This document shows, in pieces, positions 8,571 to 16,423 of a DNA stretch of 62,177 nt; the stretch's first letter is position 1, and each line of letters opens with the position of its first letter. Both the position numbers and the translations under genes were made by a program. This DNA comes from Thermoanaerobaculia bacterium (GTDB lineage: Bacteria > Acidobacteriota > Thermoanaerobaculia > Multivoradales > JAHEKO01): the NCBI GenBank assembly GCA_947259925.1, contig CAMYOG010000021.1, forward strand, positions 1 to 62,177, read 5' to 3'. Below the pieces are notes generated by a model that saw nothing but the letters and a program-made list of their open reading frames with translations, made no database searches and was not told where the DNA came from.

Positions 8571-10166
8571 TCAGCCGGCGGTCGCGGCCTTGATCAGGTT
8601 CTTGCCTAGGATCGCCGACGACGTCAGGTAGCCGCCGGCCAGGGCGCCGGCGACGCCGGCGGTGGCGATGTCCTGACCGGTCAGGTAGAGGCCGGGGATC
8701 GGGGTCCGCGGCTTGAGGAAGCGGCGATCGAAACGCGCGGCGGTATGGTCGAGGCCGTAGAGCTCGCCGTGGGCGTAGTTGGCGTAGTGCCGGGTCGAGA
8801 GCGGCGTCGAGACCTCGTAGTAGTCGATCTGCTCGACCACACCCGGTAGCCGCGGCTCCAGGCGCTCGAACATCCGCTGCGCGAGCTCCTCCTTGCGGCG
8901 CGCGTACTCTTCGCCGCGCCGCTTGACCGGGTCGCCAGCCCAGGCGGCGAAACGCTCCCAGGGGGCCATGGTGATGAGCTCGATGGTCGAGCGGCCGGGA
9001 TAGCGATCCTCGAAGGTCGGGTCCTTGGCCGACGGGAAGGAGACGTAGACCACCGGCAGCGGCGCCGCGGGGTCGTTCTCGTACGCTTCGACCGCGCCGT
9101 CGTGATCGTTGCCGGTGTAGAGCCAGAAGTTGGCCTTCGGCAGGCCGAGCTCATCGGACGTCTTCTGGAGGCCGGCGTAGACGCACAGGTGGGCGGACGA
9201 AGGGGCGAGTGGCTCCAGCTGCCGATCGATGCCGTGGCGCGCGATCGTCTCCGCGGGCAGCAGCCGCTCGAAGGTGTTCGAGGCGCCGGCGTCGCTGATG
9301 ACGATCGGGGCTCGCAACTCGGCGCCGTCCGCCATCCTGACGCCGACCGCGCGACCGCCCTCGAGCAGGATCTCGGCGACCTCGGCCTTGTAGAGAATGC
9401 TGCCGCCCGCCTCCTCGATCAGCGGCGCGATGGTGGCGGCGATCGCCGACGAGCCACCGATCGGATAGCTGCCACCCCAGAGATAGTGCCGGGCGACCAT
9501 CGCGTGGATCGCGAAGCTGCTGCGCCTGGGCGGCAGGCCGTAGTCGCCCCACTGGCCGGTCAGCACCGCGGCCAGATCGGGATCGCGGACCATGCCGGCG
9601 AGGACCTCGTGAGTCGTCCGCCGCGCGTGCTTGAGAAACGGTCGGCGCATCAGCGGACCGGCCAGCGCCGCGAGCGGCGCCGCGACCGCCTTCTCGGCGA
9701 AGTAGAGCCCGGCCGCGCCGGCGACGCCGCGGATCGTCTCGAGGTAGCGGTCGATCCCGGCCGCCTCGTCCGGGAAGCACTCCTTCAGCCGGGCGCCGTA
9801 CCGCTCGGGTCCGGCGACCAGATCGTAGACCCGGTCGCCGAGGACGATCCGGTCGAAGACGTCGCCCATGAACTCCCACTCGAGCCGGCTGTCGGTCACA
9901 TGGTCGAACATCCGCCGGGTGCGCGACTCGGGATGCTGCACGCCGCCGATGTAGTGCAGGCCGACGTCCCATTCGTAGCCGGCGCGCAGGAAAACGTGGG
10001 TGAACCCACCCGGCATGTAGTGCCGCTCCAGCACCAGCACCCGCTGGCCGCCGTGGCGCGCCAGCAGCGCCGCCGCCGCCAGACCGCCGATGCCCGAGCC
10101 GACGACGATCGCGTCGAACCGTTCAGCGTGATCGTGCTGGCGGTACGGTTTTCCGACTCTCTGCAC
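8571..10166 (-). CDS. FAD-dependent oxidoreductase, retinol saturase / phytoene desaturase-like
   Basis: The product belongs to the CrtI/RetSat branch of flavin amine-oxidase-like enzymes. The N-terminal dinucleotide-binding motif VVGSGIGGLAAAALLARHGG is followed by LVLERHYMPGGFTHVF and YEWDVGLHYIGG, a pattern close to all-trans-retinol 13,14-reductases. A C-terminal FAD block (PIPGLYLTGQDIATAGVAGALAGG) closes the fold. Such enzymes saturate or desaturate conjugated polyenes; the substrate here is unknown. A GTG at 10166 is the only reasonable start near the FAD motif; further upstream the frame reads through an inverted repeat. The gene is divergent from pcm, with the REP-like hairpin between them. 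Confidence 0.85.
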   Translation of the reverse strand: MQRVGKPYRQHDHAERFDAIVVGSGIGGLAAAALLARHGGQRVLVLERHYMPGGFTHVFLRAGYEWDVGLHYIGGVQHPESRTRRMFDHVTDSRLEWEFMGDVFDRIVLGDRVYDLVAGPERYGARLKECFPDEAAGIDRYLETIRGVAGAAGLYFAEKAVAAPLAALAGPLMRRPFLKHARRTTHEVLAGMVRDPDLAAVLTGQWGDYGLPPRRSSFAIHAMVARHYLWGGSYPIGGSSAIAATIAPLIEEAGGSILYKAEVAEILLEGGRAVGVRMADGAELRAPIVISDAGASNTFERLLPAETIARHGIDRQLEPLAPSSAHLCVYAGLQKTSDELGLPKANFWLYTGNDHDGAVEAYENDPAAPLPVVYVSFPSAKDPTFEDRYPGRSTIELITMAPWERFAAWAGDPVKRRGEEYARRKEELAQRMFERLEPRLPGVVEQIDYYEVSTPLSTRHYANYAHGELYGLDHTAARFDRRFLKPRTPIPGLYLTGQDIATAGVAGALAGGYLTSSAILGKNLIKAATAG

Positions 10167-10183
10167 GCGCCCTACCCTACAGG

Positions 10184-10252
10184 GTGCCAGGCCTGCAAGA
10201 TGCAAGTTGAAGACACGACGCGGGTGCAACTTGCATCTTGCAGGCCTGGCAC
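10184..10252. repeat. 26-bp perfect inverted repeat (REP-like) with 17-nt loop
   Basis: The left arm 10184-10209 begins GTGCCAGGCCTGC and the right arm 10227-10252 is its exact reverse complement, ending GCAGGCCTGGCAC; all 26 positions pair. The loop is 17 nt. It fills the space between two divergent genes (starts at 10166 and 10271). The outer GTGCCAGGC motif recurs at 54191 as GGTGCCAGGCACC, a REP-type palindrome, so this is probably a dispersed intergenic repeat mobilised by a RAYT-type transposase rather than a gene-specific operator. Confidence 0.85.
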
Positions 10253-10270
10253 CTGCTTCTTGATAGGCTG

Positions 10271-11005
10271 ATGGTTGCCTTGCTGAACCTCCGGTTGCTC
10301 CTCGGTCTCCTGCTCGTCGCCGGGATCGCACCGGCCAACGCCCAGGACTTCGATCAGATGCGCGAGCGCCTGCTCAACGAGGTGCGCGCCGACGTCGTCT
10401 ACACCCAGCGCGAGCTCGGCAAGAACCAGCTTACCGATAGGGTCTACGAGGCGCTCGAGCGGGTGCCCCGCCACGAGTTCGTGCCGGTCAAGTACCGCCT
10501 CTACGCCTACGACAACCGGCCGCTGGCGATCGGCTACGGCCAGACCATCTCGCAGCCCTACATCGTCGCGATCATGACCGACATGCTCGATCCGGACCCT
10601 GGCGACGTCGTGCTCGAAGTCGGCACCGGCTCCGGCTATCAGGCCGCGGTCCTGGCCGAGCTGGTCAAGACCGTCTACACGATCGAGATCATCCCCGAGC
10701 TCGGCGAGCAGGCGAAGGCCCGACTCGAGCGGCTCGGCTACGACAACGTCGTGACCCGTGTCGGCGACGGCTACTACGGCTGGGAGGACCACGCGCCGTT
10801 CGACTCGCTGATCGTCACCGCCGCCGCCGGGCACGTGCCGCCGCCCCTGATCGAACAGCTCAAGCCGGGCGGCAAGATGGTGATCCCCGTCGGCAGCCCG
10901 TTCTCGGTGCAGCACCTGATGCTGCTGACCAAAAAGGCCGACGGCACGGTCACCAGCCGCCGGGTCCTGCCGGTCGCCTTCGTTCCGCTCACCGGCCGAC
11001 ACTGA
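10271..11005 (+). CDS. pcm: protein-L-isoaspartate O-methyltransferase, exported form
   Basis: The enzyme methylates isoaspartyl residues of damaged proteins using S-adenosylmethionine. The family signatures are clear: RVPRHEFVP, then GQTISQPYIVAIMTDML, and the SAM-binding EVGTGSGYQAAVLAEL, followed by DNVVTRVGDGYYGW and the LKPGGKMVIPVG strand. Unusually, residues 1-24 form a signal peptide (hydrophobic LLNLRLLLGLLLVAGIAPANA), which suggests a periplasmic enzyme; classical Pcm is cytoplasmic. The ATG at 10271 is chosen because it gives exactly this leader. The next gene, a membrane spermidine-synthase-like methyltransferase-fold protein, follows after only eight bases. Confidence 0.9.
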   Translation: MVALLNLRLLLGLLLVAGIAPANAQDFDQMRERLLNEVRADVVYTQRELGKNQLTDRVYEALERVPRHEFVPVKYRLYAYDNRPLAIGYGQTISQPYIVAIMTDMLDPDPGDVVLEVGTGSGYQAAVLAELVKTVYTIEIIPELGEQAKARLERLGYDNVVTRVGDGYYGWEDHAPFDSLIVTAAAGHVPPPLIEQLKPGGKMVIPVGSPFSVQHLMLLTKKADGTVTSRRVLPVAFVPLTGRH

Positions 11006-11013
11006 GAGCCGCG

Positions 11014-13515
11014 ATGCGATTGCGGGCGGCGATCGGACTCCTCTCCGGTGCGGCGATCGCCTACCAGCTCCTGCTGATGCGGCTCTTCTCGATCATCCAG
11101 TGGCACCACTTCGCCTACATGGTGATCAGCCTCGCCCTGCTCGGCTACGGTGCGAGCGGCGCCTTTCTGACCGTCCTCAGGCGGCCGCTGCTCGAGCGCT
11201 TCGAGGGCGCCTTCATCACCCTGGCCGCGCTCTTCGGCCTGCTGGCGGTCGGCTGTTACTCCCTGGCGCAGGCGGTACGGCTCAACCCGCTCGAGGTCCT
11301 CTGGGACCCGCTGCAGCTCGTCGCCCTCGCGACCGTCTATCTCGTCCTGGCGCTGCCGTTCTTCTGCGCGGGATCCGCCATCGGCCTGGCGCTCGCCCGC
11401 TTCGAAGACTCCATCCATCGGATCTACCGCGCCGATCTGGTCGGCGCCGCGGTCGGCGCGATGGCGGCGATCGGCGCCCTCTACGTCTGGCTGCCCGAGA
11501 ACGCCCTGCGCATGGTGTGCGCGGCCGGCGCGCTGGCGGCGCTCCTGGCCTATGCGGCGGCGGCCGAGCGACAGGAGAGACCAAAGGGCTGGACGCCTCC
11601 GTCGGCTTTCGCCACGGCCGTTCTCCTGCTCGCCCTGCTCTGGCCCCCGAGCCTGCTCGAGCCGCGAATCTCCGAGTACAAGGCGCTCTCGAAGGCGCTC
11701 GCCGTGCCCGGCGCCGAGGTGGTCGCCAGCCGCTCGAGCCCGCTCGGCTCGCTGGCGGCGGTCTCGTCGTCGCGGATTCCGTTCCGCGTCGCGCCGGGCT
11801 TGAGTCTCGTTCACCCTGGCGAGGTCCCCGAGCAGATTCTGGTCTTCAACGATGGCGACGTGGCGACGGTGGTCGACCGGCGCGATCCGGCCGCGGGACC
11901 CCCCGGCTACCTGCGCCACCTGCCCGGCGCCCTGCCGTTCGAGCTACTCGCGGCGACCCGCGACTCGGGAGCCGCGCGGGTAGCGATCCTGGGCGCCGGG
12001 TCCGGGCAGGGTCTGGCGCTGGCGCTCGCTTACGAAATCGCAGAGATCCACGCCGTCGAGATGAACCCCCAGCTGCTCGGACTGGCGACCGAGGAGCTGG
12101 CCGCGTTCGGCGGCTACCTGCATCTCGATCCGCGCGTCCGCCTGCGCCCGGTCGATCCGCGCGGCTTCCTGGGCAGCGCCTCGGAGCCGTTCGATCTGAT
12201 CCTGATGCCGGCCGTTGGCGAGGGGGTAGCCAGCGGCTCCGCCACCTCGCTGCGCGAGAGCTACCTGCAGACCGTGCAAGCACTCGACCTGGCGCTCGAG
12301 CGGACCGGCGACGATGGGCTGGTCGCGATCGAAGGCGAGCTGACCGCACCGTTGCGACCGAGCTTGAAGCTGATCGCCACCGCGGTCGAGGCGCTCGAGC
12401 GGCGCGGTCTCGACCCGGGCCAGCACCTGGCGGTGATCCGGAGCTGGAACCGATTCGGCGTCGTCATCCAGCGGTCCGGGTTCGGCTGGGCCGAGACCGA
12501 GACTCTCCGGTCCTTCGCCACCGAGCGCGCCTTCGACCTCGCCTACTACCCGGGGATGGACGAGTCCGAAGCGAATCGATTCCACCAGCTCGACGGGCCC
12601 GAGCTCTTCAGCGGCATCGAGGCCCTCATCGGTCCCACGCGAGCGACGTTCATCGGCGACTACAAGTTCGACATCCGCCCGGCGACCGACGACCGACCCT
12701 ACTTCCTCCACTTCTCCCGCTGGGGAACGCTGGGCGAGCTGGCCCGGCTGCGCGCGAGGGGCGGCGCGGCGCTGGTCGAGTGGGGCTACGTCGTGGTGAT
12801 CGCGACCATCGTCCAGGCGGCGCTGGCGGGACTGCTCCTCATCCTTCTGCCGCTCTGGTGGGTGCAGCGCCGAGCGCCGACCCGGGGCGCCGGCCGGGTC
12901 GGGCTCTACTTCCTCTGTCTCGGTCTCGGCTTCCTGTTCCTCGAGATCGCCTTCATCCAGCGGCTGACGCTCTTCCTGTCGCACCCGCTGCTCGCGGCCG
13001 GGGTCGTGCTGGCCGGGTTTCTCTTCTTCGCCGGGCTCGGCAGCGGTCTTGCGCGGCCCTACGAGGAGCTGGTCCGCCGCGCGCCGATCCGCCTCGTCGC
13101 CGGCGCCATCGTCGTCCAGGCGATCGTCGAGATCGCGGCGCTCGGGACGCTCGCCGAGCTCGGAGGCTCGTGGCCGCTGGGCCTCAAGCTGACCGCGGCA
13201 CTGGTGGCGATCGCGCCGCTCGCCTTCCTGCTCGGCATGCCGTTCCCACTCGGCCTGCGGCGGGTGGCGGCGACCCGCCGCGAGCTCGTGCCCTGGGCCT
13301 GGGGCGTCAACGGCTGGGCCTCGGTGCTCGCGGCCGTCCTGGCGACGCTCGTCGCCGTCCACTTCGGCTTCACCGCCGTGGTCCTGAGCGCCTGCGCCCT
13401 CTACGCTCTGGCGGCGGCGACCAGACCGCGCTCAGAACAGCCGCCAGATCGACTCGATCGGCTTGCTCCGCCGGAAGGTCGAGTACCGGCGACAGAGCGG
13501 GTAGAGCACCAGTAG
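11014..13515 (+). CDS. membrane protein with spermidine-synthase-like domain
   Basis: This 833-residue protein has an N-terminal block of about six membrane helices (residues 1-210), a soluble Rossmann-like methyltransferase/spermidine synthase fold (about 240-560; VAILGAGSGQGLALALAYEIAEIHAVEMNP is recognisable as the nucleotide-binding strand-loop-helix), and a C-terminal block of about seven helices (590-810). This architecture is common in bacteria as SpeE-like integral membrane proteins of unproven activity. Conserved polyamine-synthase acidic residues are not obviously complete, so aminopropyl transfer should not be assumed. It is probably co-transcribed with pcm. Its last 84 bases overlap the convergent DUF1624 gene. 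Confidence 0.8.
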   Translation: MRLRAAIGLLSGAAIAYQLLLMRLFSIIQWHHFAYMVISLALLGYGASGAFLTVLRRPLLERFEGAFITLAALFGLLAVGCYSLAQAVRLNPLEVLWDPLQLVALATVYLVLALPFFCAGSAIGLALARFEDSIHRIYRADLVGAAVGAMAAIGALYVWLPENALRMVCAAGALAALLAYAAAAERQERPKGWTPPSAFATAVLLLALLWPPSLLEPRISEYKALSKALAVPGAEVVASRSSPLGSLAAVSSSRIPFRVAPGLSLVHPGEVPEQILVFNDGDVATVVDRRDPAAGPPGYLRHLPGALPFELLAATRDSGAARVAILGAGSGQGLALALAYEIAEIHAVEMNPQLLGLATEELAAFGGYLHLDPRVRLRPVDPRGFLGSASEPFDLILMPAVGEGVASGSATSLRESYLQTVQALDLALERTGDDGLVAIEGELTAPLRPSLKLIATAVEALERRGLDPGQHLAVIRSWNRFGVVIQRSGFGWAETETLRSFATERAFDLAYYPGMDESEANRFHQLDGPELFSGIEALIGPTRATFIGDYKFDIRPATDDRPYFLHFSRWGTLGELARLRARGGAALVEWGYVVVIATIVQAALAGLLLILLPLWWVQRRAPTRGAGRVGLYFLCLGLGFLFLEIAFIQRLTLFLSHPLLAAGVVLAGFLFFAGLGSGLARPYEELVRRAPIRLVAGAIVVQAIVEIAALGTLAELGGSWPLGLKLTAALVAIAPLAFLLGMPFPLGLRRVAATRRELVPWAWGVNGWASVLAAVLATLVAVHFGFTAVVLSACALYALAAATRPRSEQPPDRLDRLAPPEGRVPATERVEHQ

Positions 13516-14634
13516 GCCCACCAGCCAGACGGCATACATGGTGGCGAGGCCGGCGCCCCGGGGGAAGGCGAGCCCCAGGAGCAGGTAGACGTAGAGGTGG
13601 GCGATGTAGAAGAAGAGCGCGGTGCCGCCGAAGACGAGCAGCGGCGGCCGCAGCGGTCCGAGGCGCTTCTCCCCCGCCTCGAGGGCTCCCAGCAAGAGCA
13701 GATTGACGCCCATGGTCACCAGGAAGAACGCGAGACTCGGCGGGTACTTGGTCACGTTCAGAAACGCGATCCAGCCGCCGTCCTCCGGGGGATGGAAGTT
13801 GCCGAACCCTCCGGCCACTCTGGCGGCGACGAACCCGATCAGAAAGAGCACACCGGCGAGGGCCGCGATCCGGAACGCCCGCTCACGCCGGCTCTGCAAC
13901 AGCCGGCCGAAGACGACGCCGAGCGCGGTGAAGCTCAACCAGGGCACGACCGGATAGACGACCATCCAGGGAACGGTGATCCCTGGAATCATCAGGATTC
14001 GCGCGATCGGCGAGAACGGGAACGACGCCTGCTCGGGCCCCGGGGTCAGGATCTGGGTGGCGAGGACGGCCCCGAGGGCGATCGCGCCGACCACCGCGGT
14101 GGGTAGCCGGAACAGCACGCCCGCGAGCATCAGGTTCACCCCCAGCGCGAACAGAACCGCGAGGGCGAGAAACGGCACTCCTTCGGGGCCCGGAATGGTC
14201 ACGCCGTACAAGTCCGGCTCGACCTCGGCCGCCATGTAGCCTAGCGCCCAGGTCGGGTTCTCCAGCAGCTGCTGCAGGACGATGAGCAGCAACCCCCGCG
14301 TCACCAGATGCCGTGTCACCCGGCCATCGCTCCACCCCATGCGCTGCCGAGAGGCCGCCAGGAAGACGACGCCGGTGCCCATCAGGAAGAAGAAGCCGGG
14401 AGCGCACAGGTGGGTGACGGCGCGGGTCACGAACGCCGCCGCGTCCGGGAACTCCGGCAGCGGCACTCCCCAGAACTCGCCCGGATGTCGCTTCGCCACG
14501 TGATAGGCGGCGTGGTCGATCGCCATCAGGATCATGATCAGCCCGCGCATGGCGTCGAGCGACGCCAGCCGGGCGGGCGGCGAGGGGGCGACTTCGGCGG
14601 ACACGGCCGTACACGTGCCAGTAAGCTCCGGCAT
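13432..14634 (-). CDS. DUF1624 / heparan N-acetyltransferase-like membrane protein
   Basis: The product is an integral membrane protein of 400 residues. The signature is the N-terminal RLASLDAMRGLIMILMAIDHAAYH, where the Arg-Gly and Asp-His pair on the first helix are hallmarks of the YeiB/DUF1624/HGSNAT acyltransferase group, followed by THLCAPGFFFLMGTG. About ten further hydrophobic helices are visible. Members transfer acyl groups across the membrane to sugars or other acceptors; the substrate is unknown. The gene lies 37 nt downstream of aceK on the same strand, so it may be transcribed as a tail of the glyoxylate operon. Its 3' end overlaps the convergent spermidine-synthase-like gene. 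Confidence 0.8.
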   Translation of the reverse strand: MPELTGTCTAVSAEVAPSPPARLASLDAMRGLIMILMAIDHAAYHVAKRHPGEFWGVPLPEFPDAAAFVTRAVTHLCAPGFFFLMGTGVVFLAASRQRMGWSDGRVTRHLVTRGLLLIVLQQLLENPTWALGYMAAEVEPDLYGVTIPGPEGVPFLALAVLFALGVNLMLAGVLFRLPTAVVGAIALGAVLATQILTPGPEQASFPFSPIARILMIPGITVPWMVVYPVVPWLSFTALGVVFGRLLQSRRERAFRIAALAGVLFLIGFVAARVAGGFGNFHPPEDGGWIAFLNVTKYPPSLAFFLVTMGVNLLLLGALEAGEKRLGPLRPPLLVFGGTALFFYIAHLYVYLLLGLAFPRGAGLATMYAVWLVGLLVLYPLCRRYSTFRRSKPIESIWRLF

Positions 14635-14671
14635 CGTATCCGAGCTCGGTGTGCTACCGGGCCCGGCAGCT

Positions 14672-16411
14672 CTACGACCCGTCGTTGCCCTCGGACCTGA
14701 GCCGGCTCTCGGCGCCGTACGGATAGAAGTCGAGCACCTCGCCGCCCCGGTTGCGCTCCTGGATCGCCCGCCAGAAGTCGACCGTGAAGAGGTCGCCGTG
14801 GTGCTCTTCGAACAGCTCGCGGAGGTCGCCGGTCAGACCGACGAACTTGCCGAGCTCCTCGGGGAAGACGTCGTTCTCGGCCACCGAGAACCAGGGCTCG
14901 GCGGCCATCTCCTCTTCGACGTGGCGCGCGGGCGGCATCCTGCGGAAGTTGAAGTCGGCCACCGGACCGAGCTCGTCGTAATCGTAGAAGACCACTCGGC
15001 CGTGCCGCGTCACGCCGAAGTTCTTGAGCAGCATGTCGCCCGCGAAGATGTTGGCGGCCGCCAGCTCCTTGAGCGTGTAGCCCCAGTCGAGCACCGCGTG
15101 ACGCGACGCATCGTCCTCGCTGTGCTCGCGCACGAAGATGTCGAGCGGCGCGACCCGGCGGCCGACGTACATCTGACGGATGATGACGTCGTCGCCGTCG
15201 ACCGCCACGGTCTTGGCCGAGCTCTCGAGCAACTGGCTCAGGAGCTTGTCGTCGAAGCGCGAGCGCGGGATCTTGACGTGCTCGAAACCCTGGAAGTCGA
15301 CCAGCCGGCCGACCCGGTCGTGACGCAGCACCTCGCGATAGCGCTCCATCACCTCGGCGCGGGTGGTGCGCTTCTGGGGCGGAAAGTAGTCCTTGATCAG
15401 CTTGAAGACGAACTCGTAGGAGGGCAGCGTGAAGACCTCCATCACCAGCCCCGGAACTCCGGGCGCCACGACGAAGCGGTCTTCCGAGCTCGCGATGTGC
15501 GACATCAGATCGCGATAGAACTCGGTCTTGCCGTGCTTGTTGTAGCCGAGCGAGATGTAGAGCTCGGCAACGGTCTTGCGCGGCAACAGGCTGCCCAGGA
15601 AGCCGATCATCTCGCGCGGACTGCCGAGGTCGGCGTGGAAGTACCAGCGCGCGAAGCTGAACAGGATGCTCACCTCTTCCTCGCTGGTCAAGACCGCGTC
15701 CACCAGCAGCTTGCCGCCCCGATTGAGGACCGCCAGCACCACCGGCAGGAGGCGCTCACCGCGCCGCACCCGGCCGATCAGATAGGCCGCCTTGTTGCGC
15801 ACCAGGACCGGCCGCAGCATGTCGAGGGCCTCGAACTCGGGGTCGCCGAAGGTCTCGACCACCTGCCGCTCGATGCGCTCGGCGGCGAGCTCGCTATCGC
15901 CCTCGAGGTCCGCGAACGGAACCCGGAAGCCGGCGTCCTCGATCACCCGCATCAGGGTCTCGGACTCGGCCCGGCGGACCGCGTACATACGCGCGCTCGC
16001 CATCTCCCAGCCCCGGTAGGGCAGCGGGAAGTCGGCGCCGGTGTAGTCGATCTCCGGGTCGACGCCGTCGTGCGGGAAGACCCGCCGGGTGAGCGAGTTG
16101 AAGAACGTCTGGGCGAGCTCGAAGTCGTCGCGTCCGAGGACCTCGCGCCAGTAGACGTCCTTCATCTCGGCCCAGAGCGGCCGATCGGTGAGCCCGGAGT
16201 CGAGCTGCTCGGTCAGCGTGCCGAGGGTGTCGCGGATGATTCGCTCGTGGAGATCGAGCCGCTGCACGGTATCGCGACGGATGCCGTCCCAGTCGCAGCG
16301 CTCGAATCGCTGGAGCGCCCGGCGCGTGATCTCGCGGAATCGGTTGTGGTACTCGTCGAAGCTCCGGTGGATGGTGTCGGCGGCGCGGCCCGCCGCGGTC
16401 GGCTCGGTCAT
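14672..16411 (-). CDS. aceK: isocitrate dehydrogenase kinase/phosphatase
   Basis: AceK phosphorylates and dephosphorylates NADP-isocitrate dehydrogenase and thereby directs isocitrate into the glyoxylate bypass. The full family length (579 residues) is present. Recognisable blocks are SLGYNKHGKTEFYRDLMSH (kinase N-lobe region), APGVPGLVMEVFTLPSYEFVFKLIKD (ATP-site Lys region) and AANIFAGDMLLKNFGVTRHGRVVFYDYDE, whose Asn and Asp match catalytic and metal-binding positions. It starts 12 nt after the isocitrate lyase stop, in the order aceB-aceA-aceK as in enteric bacteria. AceK is best known in Proteobacteria, so its presence here may reflect transfer or a wider distribution. Confidence 0.95.
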   Translation of the reverse strand: MTEPTAAGRAADTIHRSFDEYHNRFREITRRALQRFERCDWDGIRRDTVQRLDLHERIIRDTLGTLTEQLDSGLTDRPLWAEMKDVYWREVLGRDDFELAQTFFNSLTRRVFPHDGVDPEIDYTGADFPLPYRGWEMASARMYAVRRAESETLMRVIEDAGFRVPFADLEGDSELAAERIERQVVETFGDPEFEALDMLRPVLVRNKAAYLIGRVRRGERLLPVVLAVLNRGGKLLVDAVLTSEEEVSILFSFARWYFHADLGSPREMIGFLGSLLPRKTVAELYISLGYNKHGKTEFYRDLMSHIASSEDRFVVAPGVPGLVMEVFTLPSYEFVFKLIKDYFPPQKRTTRAEVMERYREVLRHDRVGRLVDFQGFEHVKIPRSRFDDKLLSQLLESSAKTVAVDGDDVIIRQMYVGRRVAPLDIFVREHSEDDASRHAVLDWGYTLKELAAANIFAGDMLLKNFGVTRHGRVVFYDYDELGPVADFNFRRMPPARHVEEEMAAEPWFSVAENDVFPEELGKFVGLTGDLRELFEEHHGDLFTVDFWRAIQERNRGGEVLDFYPYGAESRLRSEGNDGS

Positions 16412-16423
16412 GCGCGCGGCAGT

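Noticed and set aside
11100..13706. An 868-codon plus-strand frame overlapping the spermidine-synthase-like gene
   Set aside because: Its composition (Arg/Ala/Gly/Pro) is typical of an out-of-frame reading of a GC-rich gene, and the alternative frame has clear membrane helices and a Rossmann motif.
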